Of a stretch of 64,000 nucleotides of DNA, positions 44,312-53,473 are shown one piece after another (the first letter of the stretch is position 1; every line of letters starts with the position of its first letter). This DNA comes from Streptomyces atroolivaceus (GTDB lineage: Bacteria; Actinomycetota; Actinomycetes; Streptomycetales; Streptomycetaceae): contig NZ_JNXG01000018.1 in the NCBI RefSeq assembly GCF_000717025.1, forward strand, positions 330,487 to 394,486. Reading direction: 5' to 3'. A program made the translations under genes and the position numbers. The notes beneath the pieces are model-generated. The model saw nothing but the letters and a program-made list of their open reading frames with translations, did no database searches and had not been told where the DNA came from.

Positions 44312-45220
44312 ATGGTCGACGCAGTGCGTCAGAACACCGGCGTGGACGGCGTGGAAGGGGGTGTCGGGCTGACCGCCCTCATGGTGGCCGCAGCACGGGC
44401 GATCGAGACCCACCGCCACGACAGCCTGGCGCAGGACGTCTTCGCCGAGCACTTCGTGCTCGCCGCACCGGCGTCCGCGGGCTGGCCGGTCCGCATGCAA
44501 CAGGTGCCGGACGGGGACGCGAATCCCCTGTGGGGACGATTCGCGCGCTACTTCGGTCTGCGGACGAGGGTCCTCGACGACTTCCTCCTCCGCTCGGTGC
44601 ACGAGGGGTGCGCGCGGCAAGTGGTGCTGCTGGGGGCGGGGCTGGATTCACGCGCCTTCCGACTTGACTGGCCTCCGGGCTGTGTGGTCTTCGAGGTCGA
44701 CAGGGAGGGCGTGCTGGCGTTCAAGCGCGAGGTGCTGGGCGGCACGTCGGCCACCCCGAAGGCAGCACGTGTGGCTATTCCCGTTGATCTGCGCGCCGAC
44801 TGGGTCGGAGCCCTGACCGACGCAGGCTTCGACCCGACCGCGCCGAGCGTCTGGCTGGCCGAGGGATTGCTGTTCTATCTTCCCGCCGCTGCGGAGACCT
44901 ACCTCATCGACACGGTGGACCGCTTGAGCGCGGGCGGGAGTGCCCTGGCGTTCGAGGTCAAACTCGAGAAGGACCTCCTGGAATATCGCGACAGTCCGCT
45001 CTACACCTCGACGAGGCACCAGCTCGGCATCGATCTGCTCAAACTGTTCGATGGAGAGCCGCGGCCGGACTCCGCAGGCGACCTGGCGAACAAGGGCTGG
45101 TCCACATCGGTCCACACGCCTTTCGACTTCACGCATCAACACGGGCGAGGCCCGCTGCCCGAGCGGAACGACGCGCTGGCGGGTAATCGGTGGGTCTTCG
45201 CGGGGAAGCCCCAGCCGTAG
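44312..45220 (+). CDS. SAM-dependent methyltransferase (TIGR00027/leucine-carboxyl MT-like)
   Basis: ATG 44312 follows AAGGGG and gives 302 residues. It matches the actinobacterial leucine-carboxyl-methyltransferase-like class: GVGLTALMVAAARAIETHRHDS at the start, VVLLGAGLDSRAFRLDWP as the SAM-binding motif at about 111-128, VFEVDREGVLAFK after it, and WLAEGLLFYLP at about 188. Members often methylate carboxyl or hydroxyl groups in secondary metabolism. Its location three genes after mfnB suggests a role on the furan product, for example making a methyl ester; that is inference. A 246-base gap means it may have its own promoter. Confidence 0.88.
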   Translation: MVDAVRQNTGVDGVEGGVGLTALMVAAARAIETHRHDSLAQDVFAEHFVLAAPASAGWPVRMQQVPDGDANPLWGRFARYFGLRTRVLDDFLLRSVHEGCARQVVLLGAGLDSRAFRLDWPPGCVVFEVDREGVLAFKREVLGGTSATPKAARVAIPVDLRADWVGALTDAGFDPTAPSVWLAEGLLFYLPAAAETYLIDTVDRLSAGGSALAFEVKLEKDLLEYRDSPLYTSTRHQLGIDLLKLFDGEPRPDSAGDLANKGWSTSVHTPFDFTHQHGRGPLPERNDALAGNRWVFAGKPQP

Positions 45221-45344
45221 CGCTGTAGAGATCACTGCGCGGTGGCCACAGGCTGGGCCGTCACCGAGTCCAGGCGCCGGCCCCCGACACGAGCCGCGGG
45301 CGGCCGATTTCCGCGCCGCCCGCGGCCTTTCGCGAGCTCCGGGG

Positions 45345-45361
45345 CCCTTCGGGCCGAAGGG
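45345..45361. terminator. Palindrome after the methyltransferase gene
   Basis: CCCTTCGG-G-CCGAAGGG is a perfect 8-bp-arm palindrome about 125 bases after the methyltransferase stop. It may be a terminator for the furan cluster. Confidence 0.45.
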
Positions 45362-45440
45362 AGCTGACAGAAGGCATGCCGGCTCGCGGACACGTGCCGC
45401 GTGGAAGAGGGTGCTGCTCCCCGCGTTCTGTAAGGGTTCG

Positions 45441-45770
45441 GTGCCCTCGGTGCCAGGGCGGGGCGAGGCGGCCGTCCACGCCGCCATCGAGCGCATGGGG
45501 ACGGGTCGGACGGTGGTGATGGTGGCCCACCGGTTGCACACCGTCCAGCAAGCCGACCGCATCGTCTTCCTCGACGCCGGCAGGATCATCGAGGAGGGCA
45601 GCCACGAGGAACTGCTCCATCGTGGCGGCCGCTACGCCGAGTTCTGCAATCTCTCCCTGGCACCGGCAACGACGTGGCCCGGGCCGGACGAGGATGCGAC
45701 GGACAGCTCCGCGGGGAGCGCGCCGACGGCGGACCGGCCGATCGCGGAGCAGGGACTGTCGTCGAAGTGA
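45441..45770 (+). pseudogene. ABC transporter ATP-binding C-terminal remnant
   Basis: The open frame contains AAIERMGTGRTVVMVAHRLH at about 45480-45540, which is the region after the Walker B of exporter-type ABC ATPases, with the H-loop His in VAHRLHTVQQADR and the tail RIIEEGSHEELLHRGGRYAE. The Walker A, Q-loop, signature and Walker B segments and the membrane domain are missing upstream; the preceding sequence carries no ABC homology. The protein tail continues with an acidic stretch (DEDATDSS). This looks like the 3' end of a lost multidrug- or peptide-type exporter gene. It sits directly after the furan cluster. Confidence 0.8.
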
Positions 45771-45983
45771 TCGTGGGCCGGTGGTGGGGCTGCTCGGCGC
45801 CGGCCACCGGCCGGTGCCGAGTGTGCCTGCGCAGAATCGTCCGGGAGTTGTGTGAGGCGGCCGCACGGCAGGAAGGTGGTCCTCGCAGGCCGTGGCCTGG
45901 GCGAGGCCCTCGCGGGAGTTGGGCCATGCGGCGCCTCCGTACCCAGGGGCGATGAGCTGGGCGGGGGAGCTACTGTCACGAGC

Positions 45984-46634
45984 ATGATTGAACACGATGC
46001 CCTCAGCGCTACCCGCGAGGCCTACGACGATGTCGCCCCCACCTACGCGCAACTGTTCCGCGACACACTGCATGACAGTCCCTTGGACCGCGCCATCCTG
46101 GGTGCCTTCGCCGAGGTCGTACACGCGAGTGGGAACAGCCGGGTCGCGGACCTGGGGTGTGGCCCTGGACATGTCACCGCTCACCTGCACGAGCTGGGGC
46201 TGGATGCGTTCGGTGTCGACGTCTCTCCCGTGATGATCGACTTGGCTCGGCAGGCCTGTCCGGGCCTGCGGTTCGACGTCGGCTCGATGGCCGCGTCCGA
46301 CATTGCCGACAGCGCCCTGGGAGGCGTACTCGCACGTTGGTCCATCATTCACACTCCGCCGCAGGAAGTCCCCGCCGTTCTCGCGGAGTTCCATCGTGTG
46401 CTGACACCCGGCGGCCACCTTCTGATCGGCTTCTCGGCGAGCGATGGTTCGTCGCACGCGACGCAGGCCTTCGATCACGCAGTCGCCACGGCCTATCGGT
46501 GGTGGCCTGATCACCTCGCCGCGACGCTGCGCAACTCCGGGTTCGCCGAGGTGGCCCGGATGGTTCGCGAGCCTCAGCCCACCGACCGGCGGCAGTTCAA
46601 GGCAGTTCACCTGCTCGCCCGCAAAGCGGGCTAA
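45984..46634 (+). CDS. Class I SAM-dependent methyltransferase
   Basis: ATG 45984 gives 216 residues (longer upstream frame rejected). Motif I is RVADLGCGPGHVTAHL, followed by the acidic FGVDVSPVMIDLARQ strand and motif III LTPGGHLLIGFSAS. The opening REAYDDVAPTYAQLF is a UbiE/methyltransf_11-type start. It is cytosolic and monocistronic, and its substrate is unknown. It is near the furan cluster but separated from it by the transporter remnant, so I do not assign it there. Confidence 0.9.
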   Translation: MIEHDALSATREAYDDVAPTYAQLFRDTLHDSPLDRAILGAFAEVVHASGNSRVADLGCGPGHVTAHLHELGLDAFGVDVSPVMIDLARQACPGLRFDVGSMAASDIADSALGGVLARWSIIHTPPQEVPAVLAEFHRVLTPGGHLLIGFSASDGSSHATQAFDHAVATAYRWWPDHLAATLRNSGFAEVARMVREPQPTDRRQFKAVHLLARKAG

Positions 46635-46931
46635 CTCCCCCGGCCCTGCACAGCGGCCGAACCGGACCGATCCGGACCGGATCCGGCGGGAACGCATGCG
46701 GGTCGTACCAGGACCTGCCCGAGTCCGATCGGGTGATTGAAGGAGTGGGGGCCATGCTGCATGGCTGTCGCCAGACCGGCTTCCCCTCGCGGACGCGCTA
46801 CGTCACCGCGGGCGTCGCCGCACAGCTCACCCTCGCACGGGCCGGTCTCGCCACCGCCCTCGTCCTCCGGACGGCCATCGACCCGGCCACACCCGGAATC
46901 GGCAGGGTCGCATCTCGTGTCTCCCGCCCGC

Positions 46932-47243
46932 CTAGGCCAGGCCGTCGAGAGGCCGGAGGAAGCGGCGCTCGTACCGCTTGATGCAGCGGGTGCGACGAGC
47001 CAGTTCGAACGCTTCCTGGCACTCCGGATCGGACATGCTGTCCGTGCGGTACTGCTCGTACGCGGCCAGGCTGGGAAAGGAGAAGAGGGCGTAGGCGATG
47101 TCGCTGTCGCCCTCACTCGGCAGGAAGTAGCCGTGGTGAGTTCCGCCGAAACGGTTGACGAGCCGGACCCAGCGGCGGCCGTACTCCTCGAAGTCATCCA
47201 GCTTGTCGGCGTCGACCTCGTACTTCAGGTGAATGGTGATCAT
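46932..47243 (-). CDS. NIPSNAP-family ferredoxin-like protein
   Basis: ATG 47243 gives 103 residues, beginning MITIHLKYEVDADKLDDFEE and containing GGTHHGYFLPSEGDSDIAYALF and AAYEQYRTDSMSDPECQEA, the pattern of dimeric alpha/beta-barrel NIPSNAP proteins. Function is uncertain in bacteria; related proteins bind small ligands or act as monooxygenase-like scaffolds. It is cytosolic. It is divergent from the esterase-family gene. Confidence 0.9.
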   Translation of the reverse strand: MITIHLKYEVDADKLDDFEEYGRRWVRLVNRFGGTHHGYFLPSEGDSDIAYALFSFPSLAAYEQYRTDSMSDPECQEAFELARRTRCIKRYERRFLRPLDGLA

Positions 47244-47497
47244 GCCTGCATGATGCCGTGTCATCAGCATTCCGTGCAGCTCGCGCACAGCGGCAGTCGG
47301 CCGGAGGCCCGCAACTGACCGGGGGTCTCTGCAGTACGCGGCTGCGGCAGCCGCACAGAGGTGCTCCGGGAGTAGCGCGAGGCCGCGAGACGGGTCTCGA
47401 GTTGCCATCGGCGTAGAAGCACCATGTGGCTGTCCCCAGGAGGAAGACTGCAGGGGGCAGGCTGTACGCACTTACCGCTCATCGGCAGCCTTGATCC

Positions 47498-48928
47498 ATG
47501 CCTGTACTGCTCAGAACACATCGCTCGCACCATTTACTGCTGCTCCTGGTCGTGCTGGCGCTCGGGGTCGGCACGCCGACGTCGGCCGCCCGGCCGGCGC
47601 ACGCGAAGTCGACGACCACCGCTGATCCGGTGCGCGAACTGGCCCGCTCCGCGGAGATGCTGCGCTCCGCGGAGCCCGGCGCCCCCGACGGCGATCTGCG
47701 CCCCCTCGGACGCATGATCGGCTCGGCGAAGATCGTCGGGCTGGGTGAGGCCACGCACAGTTCCCGGCAGTTCTTCACGATGAAACACCGTGTCTTCCGG
47801 TACCTGGTCGAGGAGAAGGGCTTCACCACCTTCGCGCTGGAGGCACCCTGGTCCACCGGCCTGGTTCTCGACGAGTACGTGTTGTACGGGAAGGGTGACC
47901 CGGAGAAGCTCATGCGGCAGGAGTTCCAGAGTTCGTACCGGATATGGAACACCCGCGAGTACCTCGATCTGCTGAGGTGGATGCGCGCCCACAACGTCCG
48001 ACATCCGGACCGGCCCGTGCAGTTCATGGGCGAGGACAACGGCTACGCGGGACCCGGGCTCTTCGACGCGGTCACGGACTATGTGTCCGTGCACCACCCG
48101 GACCTGCTGCCGGAGTTCAGCCGCCTCTATCGCGAGTTCCGGCCGACACGGAGCGTGGAGGAGACGGTCAACGAGAACATGACCAGGCCCGTCGCCGAGC
48201 GCAGGCGGACAGCCGCGGACGTGCGGCGCGCCTACGAACTGCTGCGGGCGCAGGGGCCGGACGGGGACCCGGAGGCCTACGAGTGGGTCCTTCAGCACGC
48301 CAGGGCCATCTCCCAGACCGCCACCCTCTACTCGTACTATGACTTCTCCGACCCCGAGAAGGTCGCTCAAGCCATGCTCTACCGCGACCAGGTCATGGCG
48401 GAGAACACCGTGTGGTGGCAGCGGCACACCGACCGCCGGATGCTGTTGTCGGCTCACAACGGCCACGTCTCCTACGAATCCGACAACCCTGAGCAGTATC
48501 CGAAGACCCAAGGGGAGTTCATTCGCCAGGCTGTCGGGGCCCAGTACATGAACATCGGGTACACCTTCGGGCAGGGCTCGTACAACGCGATGGACCTGAC
48601 GGAAGCCGGGGAGCCCTATCGCCGCTTCTCCGTGGAGCCGCTGGGCGTGGGCAGTAATGAGGAGGCGCTGGAGAGAGTGATGCACCGGGACTACTACCTC
48701 GATCTGCGGACCACATCCGAGCCGGCTCGGGGCTGGCTGAGGGAGAAAAGACTGACCCGGTCGATCGGGAACTCCTGGCCGGAGGACCCCTACCAGACAT
48801 CGCTCGGGCGCCAGTTCGACGTGCTCATACACCTCCATCGCGTCACGGCCGCGGATCTCCTGCCGACGGCCCGGGCCGGAAGTCCCGGGTCTGCACCTCG
48901 GGTGGCACCGGCGCCGGACATGCACTGA
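47498..48928 (+). CDS. Secreted erythromycin-esterase-family protein
   Basis: ATG 47498 gives 476 residues with a signal peptide (hydrophobic region at residues 12-26, PAHA cleavage near 36), unlike cytosolic EreA/EreB. The family active-site strand is VGLGEATHSSRQFF, with Glu84 and His87, and later TFALEAPW supplies Glu115. A second conserved segment is RPVQFMGEDNGYAGPG, and SAHNGHV near residue 319 supplies another catalytic His. Members hydrolyse macrolide lactones or unrelated esters; the substrate here is unknown. It could protect the host against macrolides outside the cell, but that is inference. Confidence 0.88.
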   Translation: MPVLLRTHRSHHLLLLLVVLALGVGTPTSAARPAHAKSTTTADPVRELARSAEMLRSAEPGAPDGDLRPLGRMIGSAKIVGLGEATHSSRQFFTMKHRVFRYLVEEKGFTTFALEAPWSTGLVLDEYVLYGKGDPEKLMRQEFQSSYRIWNTREYLDLLRWMRAHNVRHPDRPVQFMGEDNGYAGPGLFDAVTDYVSVHHPDLLPEFSRLYREFRPTRSVEETVNENMTRPVAERRRTAADVRRAYELLRAQGPDGDPEAYEWVLQHARAISQTATLYSYYDFSDPEKVAQAMLYRDQVMAENTVWWQRHTDRRMLLSAHNGHVSYESDNPEQYPKTQGEFIRQAVGAQYMNIGYTFGQGSYNAMDLTEAGEPYRRFSVEPLGVGSNEEALERVMHRDYYLDLRTTSEPARGWLREKRLTRSIGNSWPEDPYQTSLGRQFDVLIHLHRVTAADLLPTARAGSPGSAPRVAPAPDMH

Positions 48929-48989
48929 CCGACCGGCCTTGGAAGGGCTGCTCGGCACAGTGCCCGCCCCACACCGGAGCGTCGTGCGG

Positions 48990-50492
48990 TCAGCTCTCGT
49001 CAGGTGCGCCGTGCAGGAACTCCAGACGTTGCTGTGCCACCGTCAGGTGCCGGCGATCGAGCGACGGGAGGGCCCGCAGCAGACTGACAAGGTCGGGACC
49101 GCATTCCCTCGCCTTGGCCACATCCCTCAGCTGGGTCCAGCAGTAATGGGCGCTCTTCGCCGCGGAGAGAACCTCCGGCGCGTCCGGGGACTGGCGGACG
49201 AGCCTGGCCTGGCCGGCGCCGATCCACAGCTGTGTGGCAAGCATGAAATTGCCGGACATCTTGGCGAGATCAGCGCGGATCTCCACCCACTGGGTGGCCA
49301 GCGGCGAATCGAAGCCACCGGTCTGCAGAGCGTGCTGCTCCCACATCTGCGCCAACAGGGCAGCTTCTGTGTGCCGGCCGGCCTGGGCGAGCGCGTGGAT
49401 GTGGGGGCGGGGGTCCTGTGCCACGAGGGCCGTGGGAGCAGGCAGAAGCGACGGTGCGGGAGCGGTCTGCTGCTGCACGACGATGTCCCGCTGTCGGGTC
49501 CGGGCCGGTTGCCGAGCCTGGTCCGTTCGCGGTCGATGGCCTGGCATGGCCGGACGCCGGTCGTCGTCTGTGGGCCCGGGGACTGGTGGGGGAGTACCGG
49601 AGGGGCCGGCCGGCGGTCGGAAGACCGGACCGGGCTGCGGCGGTTGCTGGTCCGGCGCCAGGGCATGGTCTGGCACCGGGTGGCGTACCGGCCGGTCAGG
49701 CTCGGCGGATACGTCGGCGCGTCGGTGGTGCGGCAGGAACGGGGCGTTCCCGGCGAGGCCCCGTGGCGCGTTCGTCGTCGGCTGCCGGACGGGCTCGTAC
49801 GCGGCGATCTCCGGAGCCCTGGGAAGGACCAGGGCACCTGGGGGCAGGGCGGCGGCTGACACGGTGAACGCGTGCAGCCGGGCGTTCGTCGGCCGCTCCG
49901 GGCTCCGGCGGAGCTGCTCGATCCAGTGCCGGGTGTAGGTGCTCACTCCCTCGTCCCCGACGAATCCGGGTGGGGTGACCACACCGAACACCTCCGCGGC
50001 CGTCGAGGCGGGCAGGGTCCCGTACTCCTTCAGAAGAGGCCACGCCCCTTTGTCCGCCGCCAGGTCGAAGACCACAGTCGTGAGCCCCTGGGGACGGGTG
50101 CGCAGCTCGATGCCCAGCCATTCCCAGGGGAGCGCCGTGTAACGGGCGGTGGAGGTCGTGGTCCTGGAGAGAGCGAGGTAGAGCTGCTGCCCCCGGCGGT
50201 CGGTGGTGAGCCGGCCCGAGAGGTAGACGAACAGTGGACCGGGGGTCGCAGCGGCGGCGCGCAGCCGGACAAGCAGGGCGTTCTGATCGTGCAGGCCGTC
50301 GAGGTACGTGGTGTCGCTCGGCAGGCTGCTTTCCAGCAGGGCCGAGACAGGGACCATGGACAGTGCCGCGAGGTTCTCGGAGGGGAGCACCTGGACGGTG
50401 CGGCGCCGGGTGGCGCTGTCCCCCGCGATCATCAGTACATGCCCTCGCCGCTGTTCCGCCCCGTTGATCTGCATGGACACCACCGTACTCAT
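48990..50492 (-). CDS. Degenerate caspase-like domain protein with Pro-rich linker
   Basis: ATG 50492 gives 500 residues (ATG 50474 is an alternative). Residues about 15-240 have a caspase-like order: a hydrophobic strand (HVLMIAGDSA), FVYLSGRLTT where active caspases have SGHG, and VVFDLAADKG where they have D-x-C. The catalytic His and Cys are therefore replaced, and this is a predicted pseudoenzyme. Residues about 255-345 are Pro/Arg/Gln-rich and disordered. The C-terminus (about 350-500) is helical (IHALAQAGRHTEAALLAQMW) and TPR-like. It is cytosolic. The family is not recognised by name, and an immune or signalling role is only suggested by domain analogy. Confidence 0.65.
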   Translation of the reverse strand: MSTVVSMQINGAEQRRGHVLMIAGDSATRRRTVQVLPSENLAALSMVPVSALLESSLPSDTTYLDGLHDQNALLVRLRAAAATPGPLFVYLSGRLTTDRRGQQLYLALSRTTTSTARYTALPWEWLGIELRTRPQGLTTVVFDLAADKGAWPLLKEYGTLPASTAAEVFGVVTPPGFVGDEGVSTYTRHWIEQLRRSPERPTNARLHAFTVSAAALPPGALVLPRAPEIAAYEPVRQPTTNAPRGLAGNAPFLPHHRRADVSAEPDRPVRHPVPDHALAPDQQPPQPGPVFRPPAGPSGTPPPVPGPTDDDRRPAMPGHRPRTDQARQPARTRQRDIVVQQQTAPAPSLLPAPTALVAQDPRPHIHALAQAGRHTEAALLAQMWEQHALQTGGFDSPLATQWVEIRADLAKMSGNFMLATQLWIGAGQARLVRQSPDAPEVLSAAKSAHYCWTQLRDVAKARECGPDLVSLLRALPSLDRRHLTVAQQRLEFLHGAPDES

Positions 50493-50991
50493 GCCGCACG
50501 AAGTCCCGGAAAGCGCACCGACGGAGCTGCTCGCCGCAAGGGAATCACTTGCAGAAGGGCCTGCGACTCCAGTGCGCGCGTGGCGATCGCGGCGAAGGCT
50601 CGGAGAGGGCGAACCGGAGCCGTGCCGGTGCCTGCTCACAGCAGTCCTGCGGCGGTCCCGGGAACTCCGGATCTTCTCATGCCGGCCTGAACGGGCCGCC
50701 CAGCTCACCGAGGACCCACCGGGGCGGGCACGGGCAGCCCAGAAGTCGGCCGAGACCGGGCAGGAGGAGGGACCCCGACACTGCTCCCGTTCCCCACGCC
50801 TGCTGGGAGCCCGGCACCCGGCGTTGCCTGTCGCCGCCATGGAACAGATGCTTGAGCGGATACAGTCGCCGGCCAGGCCGTACCAGGAGCATGACGTGCC
50901 GCACCGACGGCCACTGCGCTGCTTCCAGATCAGTTCACGGCGGACCTGATCCAGCAACTGGTGCCGGACGGGCTGTGGGGGGTTCCGACGT
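50493..50991. other. 499-base intergenic region
   Basis: No gene was recognised upstream of the caspase-like gene; the long minus-strand frame through it is low-complexity Arg/Ser/Gly. Confidence 0.5.
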
Positions 50992-51031
50992 TCCCCACCA
51001 GGTCATGGAGGTGTCCAGGGCCTGGTGGGGA
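50992..51031 (-). terminator. 11-bp-stem terminator of the MFS gene
   Basis: TCCCCACCAGG (50992-51002) pairs perfectly with CCTGGTGGGGA (51021-51031). It begins immediately after the stop (51033-51035) of the minus-strand MFS gene. Confidence 0.75.
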
Positions 51032-51032
51032 G

Positions 51033-52412
51033 TCAGGCCTGCCGGGTTTCGACGTCCCCAGGGTGGCAGTCGCCGGTCTCACGGGCGGCCGTCTCATGGC
51101 CTGTGGGACGGGTGGCCGTCGGCGGCCCGTCCTGCACGGCCGGAAGCATCCGACCCAGGCGTGCGAGCGGGGACAGCACCATCACCACCGGGGAAGTCAT
51201 CATGCCCGCGGCCGTCACCATGAGGCTGGTGCGCAGCCCCCACTCCGTCGCGAGGAACCCTCCGAGCAGAGAGCCGAGCGGGGCCGTCCCCATGCCGACG
51301 AACGTGATCGTCGCAGCCACGCGGCCCTGCATCTCGTCCGGGGTGACGGCCTGCCGCACCGCCATGACCGTGACATTCACCAACTGGCCGGCGGCCCCGA
51401 ACACGAGGTTGATCGCAAGGAGCGCGGGGACCGTCGCCGCCGAGGAGCCGTGCAGCGCGGGCACACACAGGAAAACGCCGTCGCCGAGTACCGCCGCGGA
51501 CACGAGAACCGTGCCGTAGCCGAACCGGCGTGGCAGGCGGGCGGCCAGGATCGAGCCAAGCAGCGCGCCCGGCCCCGTCGCCGCGAGCGCGAGCCCGACT
51601 GTGGTGCCCGACAGGTGCAGTTCTCGTGGCAGGAAGAGCAGGTAGCCGGTCATCATGGCCGCGAAGGAGAACTGGAAGGCGGCCGAGGCGAGGCACACGG
51701 TCCGCAGCGAGGTTTCCCTGACGACGAAGCGGAGTCCGTCATGGATCCGTCGCCAGACCCGAGGGGGACGTTCCGAACGCGCCGGGATCGATTCGGTCCG
51801 CCGGATCCGTCGGATCGACAGGAACGACAACGCGAAGAACACCGCGCTGGAGGCAGCCGCGATCGGCGCAGACAGCAGTGAGACCAACGTGCCACCGAGG
51901 GCGGGTCCGCCGATCTGTGCCGCGGACCGGCTGCCCTCGAGCGCGCTGTTGCCCTGCAGCAACTGATCGCGTCTCACCAGCCTTACGAGAGAGGCCTGAT
52001 AGGCCACGTCGAAGAACACGGACAGCGCCCCGACGGCGAAGGCGACCACGAGCAGAGCGGGCAGACCGAGCCATCCCAGAAGACCGGCCACGGCGGCCGC
52101 GCCCAGTACGAGGGTCCGGCCCGCGTCCGTCACCACCATCACCGTGCGGGTCCTCCACCGATCCACCCACGCGCCGGCGAAGAGCGAGAGCAACAGGATC
52201 GGCGCCTGCCCCGAGGCGCGCAGGACACCCAACTCGCCGGCGCCGGCGTCGAGGGTCAGGACGGCGAACAACGGGAGGACGATCAGAGTGGCGTGTTCAC
52301 CGAGTTGGGAGGCCGTCTGGCCGACCCAGAGCCGACGGAAGTCGCGATCCCGCCACAGACTTGGCGGAACAGGTCGATCGGAACCGGACACAGCGGAAGA
52401 AGAAGACGGCAC
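51033..52412 (-). CDS. MFS transporter (EntS/tetracycline-efflux-like)
   Basis: GTG 52412 gives 459 residues with about twelve transmembrane helices. It has the MFS loop signature GAWVDRWRTRTVMVVTDAGR and the QIGGPALGGTLVSLL segment seen in EntS- and macrolide-type exporters, which carry drugs or siderophores out with protons. The transported compound is unknown. It is located in the cytoplasmic membrane. A terminator sits directly downstream. It is divergent from the small secreted protein. Confidence 0.92.
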   Translation of the reverse strand: MPSSSSAVSGSDRPVPPSLWRDRDFRRLWVGQTASQLGEHATLIVLPLFAVLTLDAGAGELGVLRASGQAPILLLSLFAGAWVDRWRTRTVMVVTDAGRTLVLGAAAVAGLLGWLGLPALLVVAFAVGALSVFFDVAYQASLVRLVRRDQLLQGNSALEGSRSAAQIGGPALGGTLVSLLSAPIAAASSAVFFALSFLSIRRIRRTESIPARSERPPRVWRRIHDGLRFVVRETSLRTVCLASAAFQFSFAAMMTGYLLFLPRELHLSGTTVGLALAATGPGALLGSILAARLPRRFGYGTVLVSAAVLGDGVFLCVPALHGSSAATVPALLAINLVFGAAGQLVNVTVMAVRQAVTPDEMQGRVAATITFVGMGTAPLGSLLGGFLATEWGLRTSLMVTAAGMMTSPVVMVLSPLARLGRMLPAVQDGPPTATRPTGHETAARETGDCHPGDVETRQA

Positions 52413-52805
52413 AGGTATCCCTTGGACAGCCGGCGACGAGGCCCCTCACCAGGCGCACACCAGGTGCGCCCGCGATCCAGGCAGGGGAAGGCTCGCTGTG
52501 CCGCGACTTCAAGGGCAGCACGCGAAGACAGGCCGATGACGGCCTACAACGTCAACGCGCGCTCGGACGACCGACCATGTCTGCAACTCCTCGTGGGTCT
52601 GCTCCCTGCACCCGGGAACACTAGCCCGTGACGACTCAGCACGAAAGACGATTTCCGGGATCACGGCCGGGCCTCGCCACGGCCTGCCCCGTGCCTCGCA
52701 CGTGAGGGCGCCCTGAAGATCTTCGGGCAGAGGGCGGGGTCGCGCCGAACAGCCTGCCATCATGTGCCCTGACCCGTCGTCGACTCCCGAGGAGCACCAC
52801 ACGTC
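52413..52805. other. 393-base divergent intergenic region
   Basis: It contains the promoters of the MFS gene and the small secreted protein; no gene or operator was recognised. Confidence 0.5.
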
Positions 52806-53114
52806 ATGCGCCTGACCCGTCTCACCACGGCCGTCCTGGCCACCGCGCTCGGCTGCGGCGGCGCGCTCGTCACCGCCCCGGTCGCCTCCGCCCAGGGCGG
52901 ATGCCAGTACAAGGTCGTGTGGCCGACCGCCGGGGTGTATGAGAACCCCAATCCGAACAGCGTCGTCGTCAAGACCAAGTACGCCGGTGACATCGTCGGC
53001 GCGTCGACCTGCGAGGGCGCGTCCTACAACGAGTACAGCTATGCGCTGGTGGCCACCGATGCGGCAGCAGACGGACGGGGCTGGATACGCGTCGGGGCTG
53101 TCGTTCCCCTCTGA
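52806..53114 (+). CDS. Small secreted SH3-like protein
   Basis: ATG 52806 follows AGGAG and gives 102 residues. Residues 1-30 are a signal peptide (VASAQ cleavage). The mature part has the look of a small SH3-type beta barrel: YKVVWPTAGVYENPNPNS, VVVKTKYAGDIV, then GRGWIRVGAVVPL. Two Cys (CQY and STCE) may form a disulfide. Such domains often bind cell wall; the role is unknown. It is monocistronic. Confidence 0.82.
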   Translation: MRLTRLTTAVLATALGCGGALVTAPVASAQGGCQYKVVWPTAGVYENPNPNSVVVKTKYAGDIVGASTCEGASYNEYSYALVATDAAADGRGWIRVGAVVPL

Positions 53115-53473
53115 CCGTGCATCTGGGAGTTCTGGCACCCATCCCCTGAAAGATCTCGCTGGTCATGCGCCGAAGTGACGAGCGGAAGCGCGCCACCGGT
53201 TCCGGTAGAAGACGGCACGAGCCCGATGCAGCCGGAATCGGGGCCGTTCACGGAATGGGTGCCAGAACCCACCGACGTGCTGTGCACGCCCTCGCAGCCG
53301 GGGCTCGCCCGGGCGTCCACGCGGCGCAGACTCCGCACGACCTTGCGCGGCCCCCATCAGTTCGTCGCCTCGGAGGCGCGTGGCAGCTGCGACTCCCGCC
53401 CGGACAGGGGGAGAAGGCCTTGTACGGCCTTGCACCTGCGGCGGGCGGGGTCGGCGAGCGCCGCTGAGGCGCG
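53115..53473. other. 359-base convergent intergenic region
   Basis: No gene or terminator was recognised between the small secreted protein and the flavoprotein gene. Confidence 0.5.

Noticed and set aside
45261..46697. 478-codon minus-strand open frame
   Set aside because: It is antisense to the methyltransferase at 45984 and the ABC remnant, with no homology.
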